Below are positions 36,209 through 44,609 of a stretch of DNA of 45,421 nucleotides, one piece after another. The translations under genes were made by a program, and so were the position numbers. The notes under the pieces are model-generated. The model saw nothing but the letters and a program-made list of their open reading frames with translations. It was not told the origin of the DNA and made no database searches. This DNA is from an uncultured Alphaproteobacteria bacterium (GTDB lineage: Bacteria > Pseudomonadota > Alphaproteobacteria > RF32 > CAG-239), in contig CASFSV010000014.1 of assembly GCA_949297415.1 (NCBI GenBank), forward strand, positions 203,873 to 249,293. The letters run 5' to 3'. How positions within the stretch are numbered: position 1 is the stretch's first letter; every line of letters begins with the position of its first letter.

Positions 36209-37234
36209 ATGAGTGAAAAATTAACCGTTTTGGACGTTAACCCTTGGGATAACTCCGATGACAGCTCTTCTAAAACAAAAGTTGTTGATTTTACTGCAAA
36301 AATTACAAAAATGCAGAATAATAAAGATAATTTTGACGGCATATACAAACTTATCATCGGAATTATTCTTTTTTTGTGGCTTATTTCTGGCTTTTACCAA
36401 GTCCAACCCAGTGAACAAGGGTTGGTTTTACGTTTAGGAAAATACGTTGAAACTACAGATGCTGGATTACACTATCATCTCCCATACCCTTTTGAAAGAG
36501 TTTATATTGTCGATGTCAGCAAAGAAAGAAGCATTAATCTTGGTGTTAATGAAAATTCTTTCCGTGAAGCTTCTTCTAGTGAACTGACTGAAAGCCATAT
36601 GCTTACAGGCGATGAAAATATTGTTGATATCAACCTTACGGTGGTTTGGAATATAAAAGATGCTAAAGATTATTTATTCAAAACTAGAACACCAGACTCC
36701 ACAGTTAAGGTTGCTGCTCAATCTGTATTGAGGGAAATTATCGGTCAATCCAAAATGGAAGATGTTATTACTGGTGATCGTAACAAAATCGAAAATGATA
36801 CTAAAAAGGAATTACAAGCCCTCTTAGATAATTTTAAAACGGGTGTTAATATTGTTCGTGTTAAACTTCAAAAAGCTGATCCCCCAAAGCAAGTTGTTGA
36901 TGCTTTTAACGAAGTTCAAAGAGCCAAAACTGATGCCGAACGTTTTAAAAATGAAGCTGAAGCTTATGCTAATGAAGTCTTACCTAAAGCAGAAGGTGAA
37001 GCCATTAAACGCAAACAAGAGGCTGAAGCATATAGAGAAGCCGTTATCAGTAAAGCAGAAGGTGAAGCTAAACGTTTTACGGCTGTTTATGATGCTTATA
37101 AAACCGGTAAATTGGTTACATCTAAAAGACTTTATTTGGAAACAATGGAAGATGTTTTGAAAAAATCCAAAAAAGTTATCATGGAACCAGGACAAAAAAG
37201 TTCAAATATGATGCCTATTTTACCTCTTAAGTAA
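36209..37234 (+). CDS. hflK: Membrane protease regulator HflK
   Basis: The 341-residue protein has an N-terminal membrane anchor (about 47-66) and a stomatin/prohibitin-like (SPFH) domain beginning with YQVQPSEQGLVLRLGKYVET. A long Ala/Glu/Lys-rich coiled coil (about 245-310) follows. With HflC it forms a large cage around the membrane protease FtsH and limits its access to membrane substrates. Its stop overlaps a possible upstream hflC start; the two are translated together. It is the first gene of hflK-hflC-degP-holC. Confidence 0.96.
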   Translation: MSEKLTVLDVNPWDNSDDSSSKTKVVDFTAKITKMQNNKDNFDGIYKLIIGIILFLWLISGFYQVQPSEQGLVLRLGKYVETTDAGLHYHLPYPFERVYIVDVSKERSINLGVNENSFREASSSELTESHMLTGDENIVDINLTVVWNIKDAKDYLFKTRTPDSTVKVAAQSVLREIIGQSKMEDVITGDRNKIENDTKKELQALLDNFKTGVNIVRVKLQKADPPKQVVDAFNEVQRAKTDAERFKNEAEAYANEVLPKAEGEAIKRKQEAEAYREAVISKAEGEAKRFTAVYDAYKTGKLVTSKRLYLETMEDVLKKSKKVIMEPGQKSSNMMPILPLK

Positions 37235-37245
37235 TGGAGTTTAAT

Positions 37246-38106
37246 ATGAAAAAGAATTTACACATTATTCTTGTCGGCGCGGTTATTTTATTGTTTTTAG
37301 CGTCGCAGTCTTTATATATCGTCCAACAGCCGGAACAAGCTATTGTTTTGCAATTTGGTGATCCGGTTAGATTGGTACAGGAACCGGGATTAAAAATGAA
37401 AGTCCCTTTTATCCAAAATGTCGTATTTTATGATAAAAGATTACTCAACCTAGAACCTCCAGCCCAAGAAGTTGTCTTAAAAGATAAAAAACGCTTGGAT
37501 GTTGATACTTTTTCTCGTTATAGAATTGTGGAGCCTTTAACTTTCTACAAAACCGTTCGTAATGAATATCAAGCTCAGAATCGTTTGCAAGAAATTGTCA
37601 ACTCTTCTGCTCGAAATGTTTTAGCTACTTTTACGCTTAAGGAACTTTTATCCGAGAAAAGAACGGAAATTATGAAGCAAATCAGTGACGCTGTTAAAGC
37701 TGATGCTGAGCAAATTGGGGTTGCGGTTATTGATGTGAGAATCCGTCGCGCCGATTTACCCATTCAAGTTTCTCAAGCTATCAACGATAGAATGAAAACT
37801 GAGCGCATTCGAGAAGCTAAGGGATATAGAGCTGACGGTGAAAAAACAGCACAGGAAATTCGCGCTACTGCAGATAAAGAAGCTACTATTACCGTTGCAA
37901 ATGCTGAAAAAGAAGCTCAAAAGATTAAAGGTGAAGGCGACAGAAAAGCTACGGAAATTTGGAACAAAGCCACAAATGTTGATCCGGATTTTTATGCCTT
38001 TTATCGCTCTCTTGAAGCTTATCGTAATTCTTTTGACGGTGACACATCTTTGGTGTTGGCTCCAGAAGGAGAATTCTTCAATTATTTCGGGAAATCCTTA
38101 AAGTAA
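37246..38106 (+). CDS. hflC: Membrane protease regulator HflC
   Basis: The 286-residue partner of HflK has a signal anchor (about 5-23), the SPFH start YIVQQPEQAIVLQFGDPVR, and ends with the typical DFYAFYRSLEAYRNSF segment near residue 250. The ATG at 37246 is preferred because GGAG lies 7 bases before it; an ATG at 37234, overlapping the hflK stop, lacks a good site. degP begins 10 bases after its stop. Confidence 0.95.
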   Translation: MKKNLHIILVGAVILLFLASQSLYIVQQPEQAIVLQFGDPVRLVQEPGLKMKVPFIQNVVFYDKRLLNLEPPAQEVVLKDKKRLDVDTFSRYRIVEPLTFYKTVRNEYQAQNRLQEIVNSSARNVLATFTLKELLSEKRTEIMKQISDAVKADAEQIGVAVIDVRIRRADLPIQVSQAINDRMKTERIREAKGYRADGEKTAQEIRATADKEATITVANAEKEAQKIKGEGDRKATEIWNKATNVDPDFYAFYRSLEAYRNSFDGDTSLVLAPEGEFFNYFGKSLK

Positions 38107-38116
38107 GAGGTTGTTT

Positions 38117-39475
38117 ATGCGCTTTTCTTTTGTTCTTATTGGCTGTTTGTTACTGTCGTTTCAGGCTAAAGCTCTTGATTCTTATGCAGATATTGTCGAA
38201 GAGCTTATGCCTTCTGTTGTTAACATTTCTACAGAAAAGACGGTTATAGATAGCAAAGAAAGCAATTTGGATAATGTAATGATTGATCCATATTTGCAAG
38301 GAAGAGAAGCGCTTGGTTCCGGTTTTTTTATTCGCAGCGACGGCTATATTTTAACCAACCATCACGTTATTGAAGGAGCTAAGAAAATTACAGTTGTTAC
38401 TAACGATAATAAATCCTTTGAAGCATCAATTATCGGGATTGATAAGCCCAGTGATTTAGCTGTTTTGAAAATTAACAATAAAAAGGACGACAAGGATAAT
38501 CCGTTAGTTTTTAAATCTGTTATTTTTGGCGATGCCGAGAAAGTTAGAATCGGTGATAAGATTTTAGCTTTCGGAAATCCTTATGGACTTGGTGTTAGCG
38601 TTTCTTCAGGTATTATTTCCGCTAAATCTCGTAATATTGGTTTAGGTGAACAACAATATCTTCAGACAGATGCTGCCATCAATCGTGGTAATTCCGGTGG
38701 TCCTATGTTTAACCTTGACGGAGAAGTTATTGGTGTTAATGCCGCTATTTTTACTGTGCATGGAGCAAGTGGCGTAGGTTTTTCGCTCCCTTCCAATATT
38801 GCTAATTGGATATCCTCCCAAATTATTGAAACAGGAAAAGTCCGCCGTGGATGGTTAGGGCTAGAAGTTGCTTATGGTTTTGATAAATATACCGATAAAT
38901 CTGGCTTTGTTATTACTGCTATAAATGAAGAATCTTCCGCCTATAAAGAAGGACTTCGTGTCGGGGAAATTATTATTGCCTATAATGATAAACCGGCAAA
39001 CGATATTTCTGATTTTCAACGGTTTACCGAGACTATGGAGCCTGGACAAACTCTGCGCTTAAAAACTTTGAGCTATGGAGAAGAGATTAGAAATGTTATT
39101 AAAATTCAAGAAATGCCGGAGAGTGAATTAAAAAATGTTACTAATAAAGCTTTAAGCGAAAGTCGTAAATATTATCATGAGGGAAATGACGACGATGTCG
39201 TTTATATTTCAGAGCTTAAAATTGCTGTTAAAGAAGCTTCACCGCGTGGTCTGACGATTGTAAAATTAGAATCCCAATCTCCTCTACAAGAGAAAGGTAT
39301 TAGTGTCGGAGATATTATTCTGGAAGCTGACCGATCAGAAATCTATTCAGCCGAAAATCTGTTAGAGAGTATTCGTTATGCTGTTTTTGATGATTATCGC
39401 CCTTTAACGTTATTCATTCAAGGAATTGATAATACCTTTTATTCAACTATAGAATTGGCTAGGGAAAATGATTAG
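38117..39475 (+). CDS. degP: DegP/HtrA-type periplasmic serine endoprotease
   Basis: The 452-residue protease has a signal peptide (cleavage after AKA, near residue 19), a trypsin-like domain with catalytic His83 (TNHHVIEGA), Asp113 (PSDLAVL) and Ser193 (GNSGGP), and two PDZ domains (about 245-335 and 350-440). It degrades and refolds misfolded envelope proteins. The second PDZ part is preceded by an acidic, Asp-rich stretch. The ATG at 38117 follows AAGAGG; a TTG two codons upstream overlaps that site. It follows hflC and overlaps holC by 8 bases, so the set is one operon. DegQ or MucD would be equally valid names within the family. Confidence 0.93.
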   Translation: MRFSFVLIGCLLLSFQAKALDSYADIVEELMPSVVNISTEKTVIDSKESNLDNVMIDPYLQGREALGSGFFIRSDGYILTNHHVIEGAKKITVVTNDNKSFEASIIGIDKPSDLAVLKINNKKDDKDNPLVFKSVIFGDAEKVRIGDKILAFGNPYGLGVSVSSGIISAKSRNIGLGEQQYLQTDAAINRGNSGGPMFNLDGEVIGVNAAIFTVHGASGVGFSLPSNIANWISSQIIETGKVRRGWLGLEVAYGFDKYTDKSGFVITAINEESSAYKEGLRVGEIIIAYNDKPANDISDFQRFTETMEPGQTLRLKTLSYGEEIRNVIKIQEMPESELKNVTNKALSESRKYYHEGNDDDVVYISELKIAVKEASPRGLTIVKLESQSPLQEKGISVGDIILEADRSEIYSAENLLESIRYAVFDDYRPLTLFIQGIDNTFYSTIELAREND

Positions 39476-39923
39476 AGTTGATTTTTATCATTTGCAGAAA
39501 GCGCCTTTAGAACAAGTTTTACCCAAACTTTGCGAAAAGGCTTATGCTACGGGTAAACGCATTAAAATATTACTTGGTAATGAAGAACGTGTGGAATTTA
39601 TCAATTCTCTTTTATGGACGTATGCCGAAGATTCTTTTCTTCCGCATGGCTCTAAAAAGGATGGGTTTGTGGAAAGTCAACCTATTTTCATCTCTGCCAA
39701 TGTAGATAATGAAAACAATGCTCAGTTACTCATTTTGGCCGACGGAGCAATGCCTTCTCTTGAAATTTTATCAGAATACGAACGAATCCTAAATATTTTT
39801 GACGGCAACGACGAAACCGCCTTAAATAATGCTCGTACTTACTGGAAACAAATTAAAACATTAGATGGGGAGTTACATTATTGGCAACAAAATGAACGTG
39901 GCATTTTTGAACAGAAAATATAA
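39468..39923 (+). CDS. holC: DNA polymerase III, chi subunit
   Basis: The 151-residue protein matches the chi subunit: a start of the type RVDFYHLQ..PLE..LP.L.EKAY, GKRIKILLGNEERVEFINSLLWTY, then DSFLPHGSK and QPIFISA near the middle. Chi links the clamp loader to single-stranded DNA-binding protein. AGGGA precedes the ATG. It overlaps the end of degP by 8 bases, and its stop is followed by 110 bases before kdsD. Confidence 0.9.
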   Translation: MIRVDFYHLQKAPLEQVLPKLCEKAYATGKRIKILLGNEERVEFINSLLWTYAEDSFLPHGSKKDGFVESQPIFISANVDNENNAQLLILADGAMPSLEILSEYERILNIFDGNDETALNNARTYWKQIKTLDGELHYWQQNERGIFEQKI

Positions 39924-39957
39924 GATTTATTTACTTTTAGGTGTTATCATCCGATAT

Positions 39958-39973
39958 AGTCTTAAATAAGACT
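39958..39973. promoter_or_regulatory. 7-bp inverted repeat upstream of kdsD
   Basis: AGTCTTA-AA-TAAGACT, a compact dyad. Its last base is the first base of TTGCAC (39973-39978), a -35-like hexamer whose -10 partner is poor. Position suggests an operator for the LPS operon, but the evidence is thin. Confidence 0.3.
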
Positions 39974-40033
39974 TGCACAATTCTTTTTTTTGTGACACTA
40001 TGCGCCCAACGATATTTTTTTAGGGGATTTAAT

Positions 40034-41026
40034 ATGACTAATTTACAGACTGCGACTAATAGTCTTCAATACGATGATTTGAAACATGCTGTTGAAACTA
40101 TTGATCGTGAAATCGAAACTCTCCAAATCTTAAAAAACAGTTTTGATAGTAATCTTTCTGTTGCTTTAGACTTATTACAAAATACTAAAGGTCGTGTTAT
40201 TGTTACCGGAATGGGAAAATCAGGGCATATCGCTCGTAAAATGGCTGCCACCTTTGCATCTACAGGAACTGTTTCCTTTTTCGTTCATCCTGCTGAAGCC
40301 AGCCATGGTGATTTGGGGATGATTTCTGATGATGATGTTATTATTGCCATTTCTTATAGCGGCGAATCTAAGGAACTTTCTGATATTCTTATATACGCAA
40401 AACGCCACAATATTCCGCTAATTGCTATTACAAAGAATCCTCAAAGCGCTTTAGGTAAAAATTCAACTCTGGTACTGAAATTGCCTGATAATGGCGAGGC
40501 TTGTCCTCTTGGCTTGGCTCCTACTTCCTCTACAACAGCTACTATCGTTTTAGGCGATGTGCTTGCTGTTGACTTAATGGAACGGAGAGGTTTTTCCGCG
40601 ACCGATTTCCGCCAAAGACATCCGGGTGGAAAATTGGGAGCCATTCTTTGCAAAGTGTCTGATGTTATGCATACCGGTTCTGAGATACCTTTGCTTAACG
40701 AAAACGCAATTATGCAAGAGGCTTTGTTGGTTATGAGTGAAAAAATGCTTGGTTGTGTTGGTATTACCGATGATAATGGTAATTTAACCGGCATTATTAC
40801 AGATGGTGATTTAAGACGTTGGATGTCTCCCAATTTGATTACAGAAAAAGTTTCTAAAGTTATGACAAAGAATCCAACCGTTATTAATCCAGACGCATTG
40901 ATTGTTGATGCCGTTAATGTTATGAATAATACCGGACGTGGTATTACAAACTTGTTTGTTGTTCAAGATAAGAAACCTATCGGTGTTATTCATATTCATG
41001 ATTGTTTGAAAGCCGGAGTTGCTTAA
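40034..41026 (+). CDS. kdsD: Arabinose-5-phosphate isomerase (KDO synthesis)
   Basis: Converts ribulose 5-phosphate to arabinose 5-phosphate, the first step to KDO, the inner sugar of LPS. The 330-residue protein has an N-terminal SIS domain with VIVTGMGKSGHIARKMAATF and SYSGESKEL, HPAEASHGDLGMI, then two CBS domains (about 210-330). The start at 40034 follows AGGGGA and gives the family N-terminus; an upstream in-frame codon at 39941 would add 31 unlikely residues. The fused lptC/lptA gene begins 3 bases after its stop. The order kdsD-lptC-lptA-lptB is typical for LPS export operons. Confidence 0.94.
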   Translation: MTNLQTATNSLQYDDLKHAVETIDREIETLQILKNSFDSNLSVALDLLQNTKGRVIVTGMGKSGHIARKMAATFASTGTVSFFVHPAEASHGDLGMISDDDVIIAISYSGESKELSDILIYAKRHNIPLIAITKNPQSALGKNSTLVLKLPDNGEACPLGLAPTSSTTATIVLGDVLAVDLMERRGFSATDFRQRHPGGKLGAILCKVSDVMHTGSEIPLLNENAIMQEALLVMSEKMLGCVGITDDNGNLTGIITDGDLRRWMSPNLITEKVSKVMTKNPTVINPDALIVDAVNVMNNTGRGITNLFVVQDKKPIGVIHIHDCLKAGVA

Positions 41027-41028
41027 GA

Positions 41029-42435
41029 GTGTTTGAAACTCAAAAAATAGATAGCTTTTTTAGCGGTGAAAAAAATCTTCTCGACGAGGAAGAAAAGGTT
41101 TACATTAGTAGACGAACAAAGATTGTTCGTTTCTTGAAGCTTTTTCTTCCTTGTCTAACGGCTCTTTTACTTGGTATCGGGGTTGCTTTGTTTGATTTTG
41201 ACACCAATAACGATACAACTATCGCTTTAGCTGATGATGAAAAAATCTATTTTGAAAAGTTTCGGATGAAAAATACTGTCTTTGAAATTACGGAAAGAGA
41301 TAATCAACTTAGCACTCTTCGGGCGGATATTGTAGAAGAAACAGAACCCGGAAAAAAATTATATAATTTGACGGCTCCTTCTGCTTGGACTTTAGATAAA
41401 AATAAGTTAATTACTTTGACCGCCCAATATGGTACTTATAACCAGAAGCAACAAATTTTAGAACTCAAAAATGACGTTATTGCTAATTATAACAAAGAAA
41501 TGGAAGCTCACACTAATAGCGCAACATATGATTTTGCTAAAGAATATGGGTTCGGTAATGAAAAAATCATCGGAGATGGCGAGCGAGGGCATTTTGAAGC
41601 AGATAAGTTCACTTTTGACAAGAAAAAAGGAATCGGCACTCTTATTAAAAATGTTGTTCTCAAGAGTAAAGATTTTGAGCTAAAATCTCCTGATAAAGCA
41701 ACTCTTTACCTTAATGATAATAAATTTATCTCTACAAAAGCAACCGTAAAAAAAGGAAAAGATATATTAAAAGGCGATACGGTTACAGCATTCTTTAAAG
41801 ATACTAAAAGTTTTGATATAGATAAAGCATATAGCTCTGGACATACCGAAATATATTCCGGTGGCCGAAAAGCTTTTGCAGATAGAGGAGAATACGAAGC
41901 ATCCACAGGTTTGATTAAGCTTTTTGATAATGTGAAAATTGTTGATAGCAATGGTTATACTGCTACTGCTGATTTTGGAGTTTATAACAGCAAAAAGAAA
42001 ATTTTCACTTTAGAAAAAAACGTAAAAATCAAAGACAAAAACGGCTATACAGCTGTTGCTAAAAATGGTATCTACGATTTAAATAAAAAGACGTTTACCT
42101 TAGAAAAGAATGTTAAAATTGATAAAGGTACAAATGTCATTACAGCTCCTAAAGCTGTCTACTTTCAGACTAAAGATGAATTCAGATTTTATGATGATGT
42201 AAAAGTTACTCAAGAAGATAATACGGCAACGGCTGATGGTGGTGTTTACTTTGTTAAAAAGAACATCGCCGAACTTGAAGGAAATGTGATTATTACTAAA
42301 CAAGGTAATATGGTTAAAGGCGATAAAGCAATATCTGATTTTACGACATCTAAGAGCAGACTTATTGCTAAAAATGGCGGAAGAATTTCCGGAAAGCTAA
42401 TCGAGAGCACTCTAAGAGAAAAAAAGGATAAATAG
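41029..42435 (+). CDS. Fused LptC/LptA-like LPS transport bridge protein
   Basis: The 468-residue protein starts with a short cytoplasmic region, one membrane span (about 34-55) and an LptC-type domain (KIYFEKFRMKNTVFEITERD, YNLTAPSAWTLDKNKLITLT). After that it continues without a break into a long array of beta units with the consensus G.Y....K...L..NV.I (for example GTYNQKQQILELKNDV, GEYEASTGLIKLFDNVKI, GIYDLNKKTFTLEKNVKI), about ten in all, of about 30-38 residues. This is the OstA/LptA jellyroll. In related bacteria lptC and lptA are separate genes; here one gene takes both places between kdsD and lptB. The start is GTG, 3 bases after the kdsD stop. It has no cleavable signal peptide, so the whole array would stay tied to the inner membrane. 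Confidence 0.82.
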   Translation: MFETQKIDSFFSGEKNLLDEEEKVYISRRTKIVRFLKLFLPCLTALLLGIGVALFDFDTNNDTTIALADDEKIYFEKFRMKNTVFEITERDNQLSTLRADIVEETEPGKKLYNLTAPSAWTLDKNKLITLTAQYGTYNQKQQILELKNDVIANYNKEMEAHTNSATYDFAKEYGFGNEKIIGDGERGHFEADKFTFDKKKGIGTLIKNVVLKSKDFELKSPDKATLYLNDNKFISTKATVKKGKDILKGDTVTAFFKDTKSFDIDKAYSSGHTEIYSGGRKAFADRGEYEASTGLIKLFDNVKIVDSNGYTATADFGVYNSKKKIFTLEKNVKIKDKNGYTAVAKNGIYDLNKKTFTLEKNVKIDKGTNVITAPKAVYFQTKDEFRFYDDVKVTQEDNTATADGGVYFVKKNIAELEGNVIITKQGNMVKGDKAISDFTTSKSRLIAKNGGRISGKLIESTLREKKDK

Positions 42436-42436
42436 C

Positions 42437-43183
42437 ATGAATAAATATTCAGATACACAAAATTCTATTCTGGAAGTTTTTAATATCGGGAAAAGATATA
42501 AGAATAGAAGTGTTTTGCGTAATGTTTCCTTGAATGTTAAAAGAGGCGAAGCTGTTGGCTTATTGGGGCCGAACGGTGCGGGTAAAACTACTTGTTTCTA
42601 TTGTGTTACAGGTCTTATCACTCCAGACTACGGCGATGTGCATATTGATGGTCAAGATATTACCTATTTGCCGATGTATAAACGTGCCAGAATGGGCATT
42701 GGCTACCTTCCGCAAGAGGCCTCTATTTTCCGTAATTTAAGTGTTGAGGATAATATTAAGGCGGTTTTAGAAATTGTTGTTGATGATGAAGAAAAAAGAA
42801 ATGTAATGCTTGAAGACCTCTTAAATGAATTCTCTATTGCTCATTTGAGAAAATCTCCGTCCATTGCGTTATCCGGTGGTGAACGTCGTCGTCTTGAAAT
42901 TGCTCGTGCTTTGGCCGGACAACCTAACTATATTCTTTTAGATGAACCTTTGGCCGGTATTGACCCTATTGCTGTTGGGGAAATTCGTGAGCTCGTTTCT
43001 CAGTTAAAGAATCGGGGGTTGGGTGTGCTTATTACCGATCACAATGTTCGTGAGACCTTGGATATTATTGATAGAGCTTATATATTACATGGTGGCTCTG
43101 TTCTAATGGAAGGCACTCCTAGTGAAATTGTTGCCAGTGAAGAGGTTAGAAAAGTTTATCTCGGCGATAATTTTTCAATATAA
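42437..43183 (+). CDS. lptB: LPS export ABC transporter ATP-binding protein LptB
   Basis: The 248-residue ATPase has Walker [10 protein letters not shown] (44-52), the Q-loop GYLPQEASIFRNL, signature LSGGERRRLEIARAL, Walker B YILLDEPLAGIDPIA and switch His in ITDHNVRE. The PLAGIDP and DHNVRETL motifs are typical of LptB. It powers LPS extraction by LptFG and pushes it along LptC-LptA-LptD. It starts one base after the fused lptC/A stop. lptF and lptG are not in the window. Confidence 0.97.
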   Translation: MNKYSDTQNSILEVFNIGKRYKNRSVLRNVSLNVKRGEAVGLLGPNGAGKTTCFYCVTGLITPDYGDVHIDGQDITYLPMYKRARMGIGYLPQEASIFRNLSVEDNIKAVLEIVVDDEEKRNVMLEDLLNEFSIAHLRKSPSIALSGGERRRLEIARALAGQPNYILLDEPLAGIDPIAVGEIRELVSQLKNRGLGVLITDHNVRETLDIIDRAYILHGGSVLMEGTPSEIVASEEVRKVYLGDNFSI

Positions 43184-43199
43184 AATTAGGCCTTTTTTA

Positions 43200-43229
43200 T
43201 TGACTTTTTGTTGTAAATCGGGATATGAT
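43200..43229 (+). promoter_or_regulatory. Promoter of hpf-ptsN
   Basis: TTGACT (43200-43205), an 18-base spacer and TATGAT (43224-43229), 38 bases before the hpf start. It lets hpf and ptsN be expressed apart from the LPS operon. Confidence 0.65.
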
Positions 43230-43267
43230 TTGTTTAGAAAAATAATAAATGATTGAAGGGAAATGTT

Positions 43268-43834
43268 ATGAAAGTTACATTGTCAGGAAAACAAGTTGAT
43301 ATTAGCGATAAATTGCGTAAACACGTTGAAGAAGGTGTTGATGCTTCTGTTTCTAAATATTTCAGCGCTCCTATCAGCTGCTCTGTTGCTTTTTCTAAAG
43401 AAGGCGAAGATTTTGGTGCAGAAATTACCGTACATCCTGCAAAAAATATTGTATTGAAAGGTTCTGGTTCTGCTGCGGATCCGTATTCTGCTTTTGATAA
43501 TGCTAATGAACACATTGCGACTCGTTTGCGCCGCCATAAAACAAAATTGAGCGGTCATAAGAGCAAAATCGGTTTGGCTGAATTAGCTTACTCTGCTGTT
43601 CTTCCATTAGTTGAACAAGATGAAGAAGTTGATGTTAATGAAAATGCTCCATTAACTATTGCTGAAACTGATGCAAATATTCCTGTATGTACCGTTAGTG
43701 AAGCTGTTATGTTGATGGATTTGAGTAATGAATGTGCTCAAATGTTCAGAAACAGCGCTAATAACCATATTAGTATGGTATATCGTCGTAAAGATGGTAA
43801 TATCGGTTGGGTTGAACCGAAAGCTGATAACTAA
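43268..43834 (+). CDS. hpf: Ribosome hibernation-promoting factor, long form
   Basis: The 188-residue protein has the N-terminal ribosome-binding domain (MKVTLSGKQVDISDKLRKHV, AEITVHPAKN, DPYSAFDNANEHIATRLRRH) and, after a variable linker, the C-terminal dimerisation domain (PLTIAETD.NIPVCTVSEAVMLMDLSN, MVYRRKDGNIGWVEPK). Long HPF pairs 70S ribosomes into inactive 100S dimers in slow growth. The ATG at 43268 follows GAAGGG; a TTG at 43253 precedes that site. In most proteobacteria rpoN lies between lptB and hpf; here it does not. Confidence 0.95.
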   Translation: MKVTLSGKQVDISDKLRKHVEEGVDASVSKYFSAPISCSVAFSKEGEDFGAEITVHPAKNIVLKGSGSAADPYSAFDNANEHIATRLRRHKTKLSGHKSKIGLAELAYSAVLPLVEQDEEVDVNENAPLTIAETDANIPVCTVSEAVMLMDLSNECAQMFRNSANNHISMVYRRKDGNIGWVEPKADN

Positions 43835-43852
43835 TTTTTGAGGAATAAGCCA

Positions 43853-44296
43853 ATGAATATTGCAGACATAATTTCTAAAGATGCTGTTCTTGATAATCTT
43901 CAAGCAGCTAATAAGCGTGAGCTCGTTCAGCTTCTATCTGAACGTGTTGCCGCACTTTCCGGTTTAGATGAACGGGCTGTTTTTGATGCTGTCTGGGAAC
44001 GTGAAAATCTTGGTTCTACAGGTTATGGCGAAGGTGTTGCTTTTCCGCATGCCAGAATCGAAGGCTTAGGTAAAGTCTGCGGTATGTTTGCGAGACTTGA
44101 GGAGCCGGTTGATTTTGATTCTTTGGACGGGAAACCTGTTGATTTGGTTTTCTTGCTCATTAGTCCGGAAAATAGTGGTGCTGATCACTTGACAGCCTTA
44201 GCAGCGCTTTCTCGTATTTTGAAAACAGAAGGAAGTTGCGAAAAGTTGAGAAAAGCTCGTTCGATTGACGAAATTTATGCAATATTAAATGCTTAA
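43853..44296 (+). CDS. ptsN: PTS IIA-like nitrogen regulatory protein PtsN
   Basis: The 147-residue EIIA(Ntr) protein has the phosphorylated His66 in GVAFPHARIEGL, preceded by ENLGSTGYGEG, and VDLVFLLISPENSGADHL later, all family landmarks. It takes phosphate from PtsP/PtsO and signals nitrogen and potassium status and, in alphaproteobacteria, can bind Rel. The ATG at 43853 follows TGAGGAA; an earlier in-frame codon at 43838 overlaps that site. It lies 18 bases after hpf and is followed by a strong terminator. PtsO and PtsP are not in the window. Confidence 0.96.
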   Translation: MNIADIISKDAVLDNLQAANKRELVQLLSERVAALSGLDERAVFDAVWERENLGSTGYGEGVAFPHARIEGLGKVCGMFARLEEPVDFDSLDGKPVDLVFLLISPENSGADHLTALAALSRILKTEGSCEKLRKARSIDEIYAILNA

Positions 44297-44312
44297 TTAT
44301 TCCATTCAAGAG

Positions 44313-44342
44313 ATCCCCTATCTTCAGATAGGGGATTTTTTT
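44313..44342 (+). terminator. Terminator after ptsN
   Basis: Stem ATCCCCTATCT / AGATAGGGGAT (44313-44323 and 44326-44336; the top pair or two must open to form the loop), followed by a T run. Confidence 0.9.
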
Positions 44343-44480
44343 ATGTTTTCATTAAACTCTAATTTCGCATAGAATAACACGCTAAAATCTTGAAACCACA
44401 TCACGCCTTACTAATTAACAAGAGTAGACCGAAAGTTTTTTTGCTGATTTATTTTCTAATAAATTAGGAGATTTCTATAC

Positions 44481-44527
44481 ATTTTTTCTAAAAAATAGCG
44501 TTTTAATTTTCATTTTTTAGAAAAAAT
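44481..44527. repeat. Two near-identical AT-rich dyads forming a 16-bp inverted repeat
   Basis: ATTTTTTCTAAAAAAT (44481-44496) and ATTTTTTAGAAAAAAT (44512-44527) are exact reverse complements of each other and are each nearly self-palindromic. Both are preceded by C. The copies start 31 bases apart, about three DNA turns, and the second ends one base before a TTGACA -35 hexamer. They may be operator boxes, a hairpin, or bent A-tract DNA acting as an UP element. Confidence 0.6.
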
Positions 44528-44528
44528 A

Positions 44529-44557
44529 TTGACAAAAAAAATACGTGCTAATTTTAT
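44529..44557 (+). promoter_or_regulatory. Promoter for the membrane-anchored unknown gene
   Basis: Consensus TTGACA (44529-44534), a 17-base spacer and a moderate -10 TTTTAT (44552-44557). The TTG of this -35 is in frame with the gene downstream and could be mistaken for its start. Confidence 0.55.
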
Positions 44558-44609
44558 CTTACAAATTAATTATTTATATATTTATTGTTTAACTAAATTT
44601 TTTTACATT

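Larger units (their letters stand above)
44297..44609. other. 313-base gene-free region between ptsN and the next gene
   Basis: It holds the ptsN terminator, a pair of AT-rich dyads and a promoter (each listed separately). The part from 44343 to 44470 shows no start codon with a ribosome site, no RNA fold I recognise and no repeat of other parts of the window. Confidence 0.7.

Noticed and set aside
39973..40001. Promoter for kdsD (TTGCAC and a CACTAT-like -10)
   Set aside because: The -10 matches only three of six bases; not strong enough to list.
39941..40033. N-terminal extension of kdsD
   Set aside because: The extra 31 residues do not resemble the family and lie before the ribosome site AGGGGA.
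44529..44609. TTG start giving 27 extra residues for the last unknown gene
   Set aside because: The TTG is part of a TTGACA promoter hexamer and the added residues are low-complexity; the ATG at 44610 starts a normal signal anchor.
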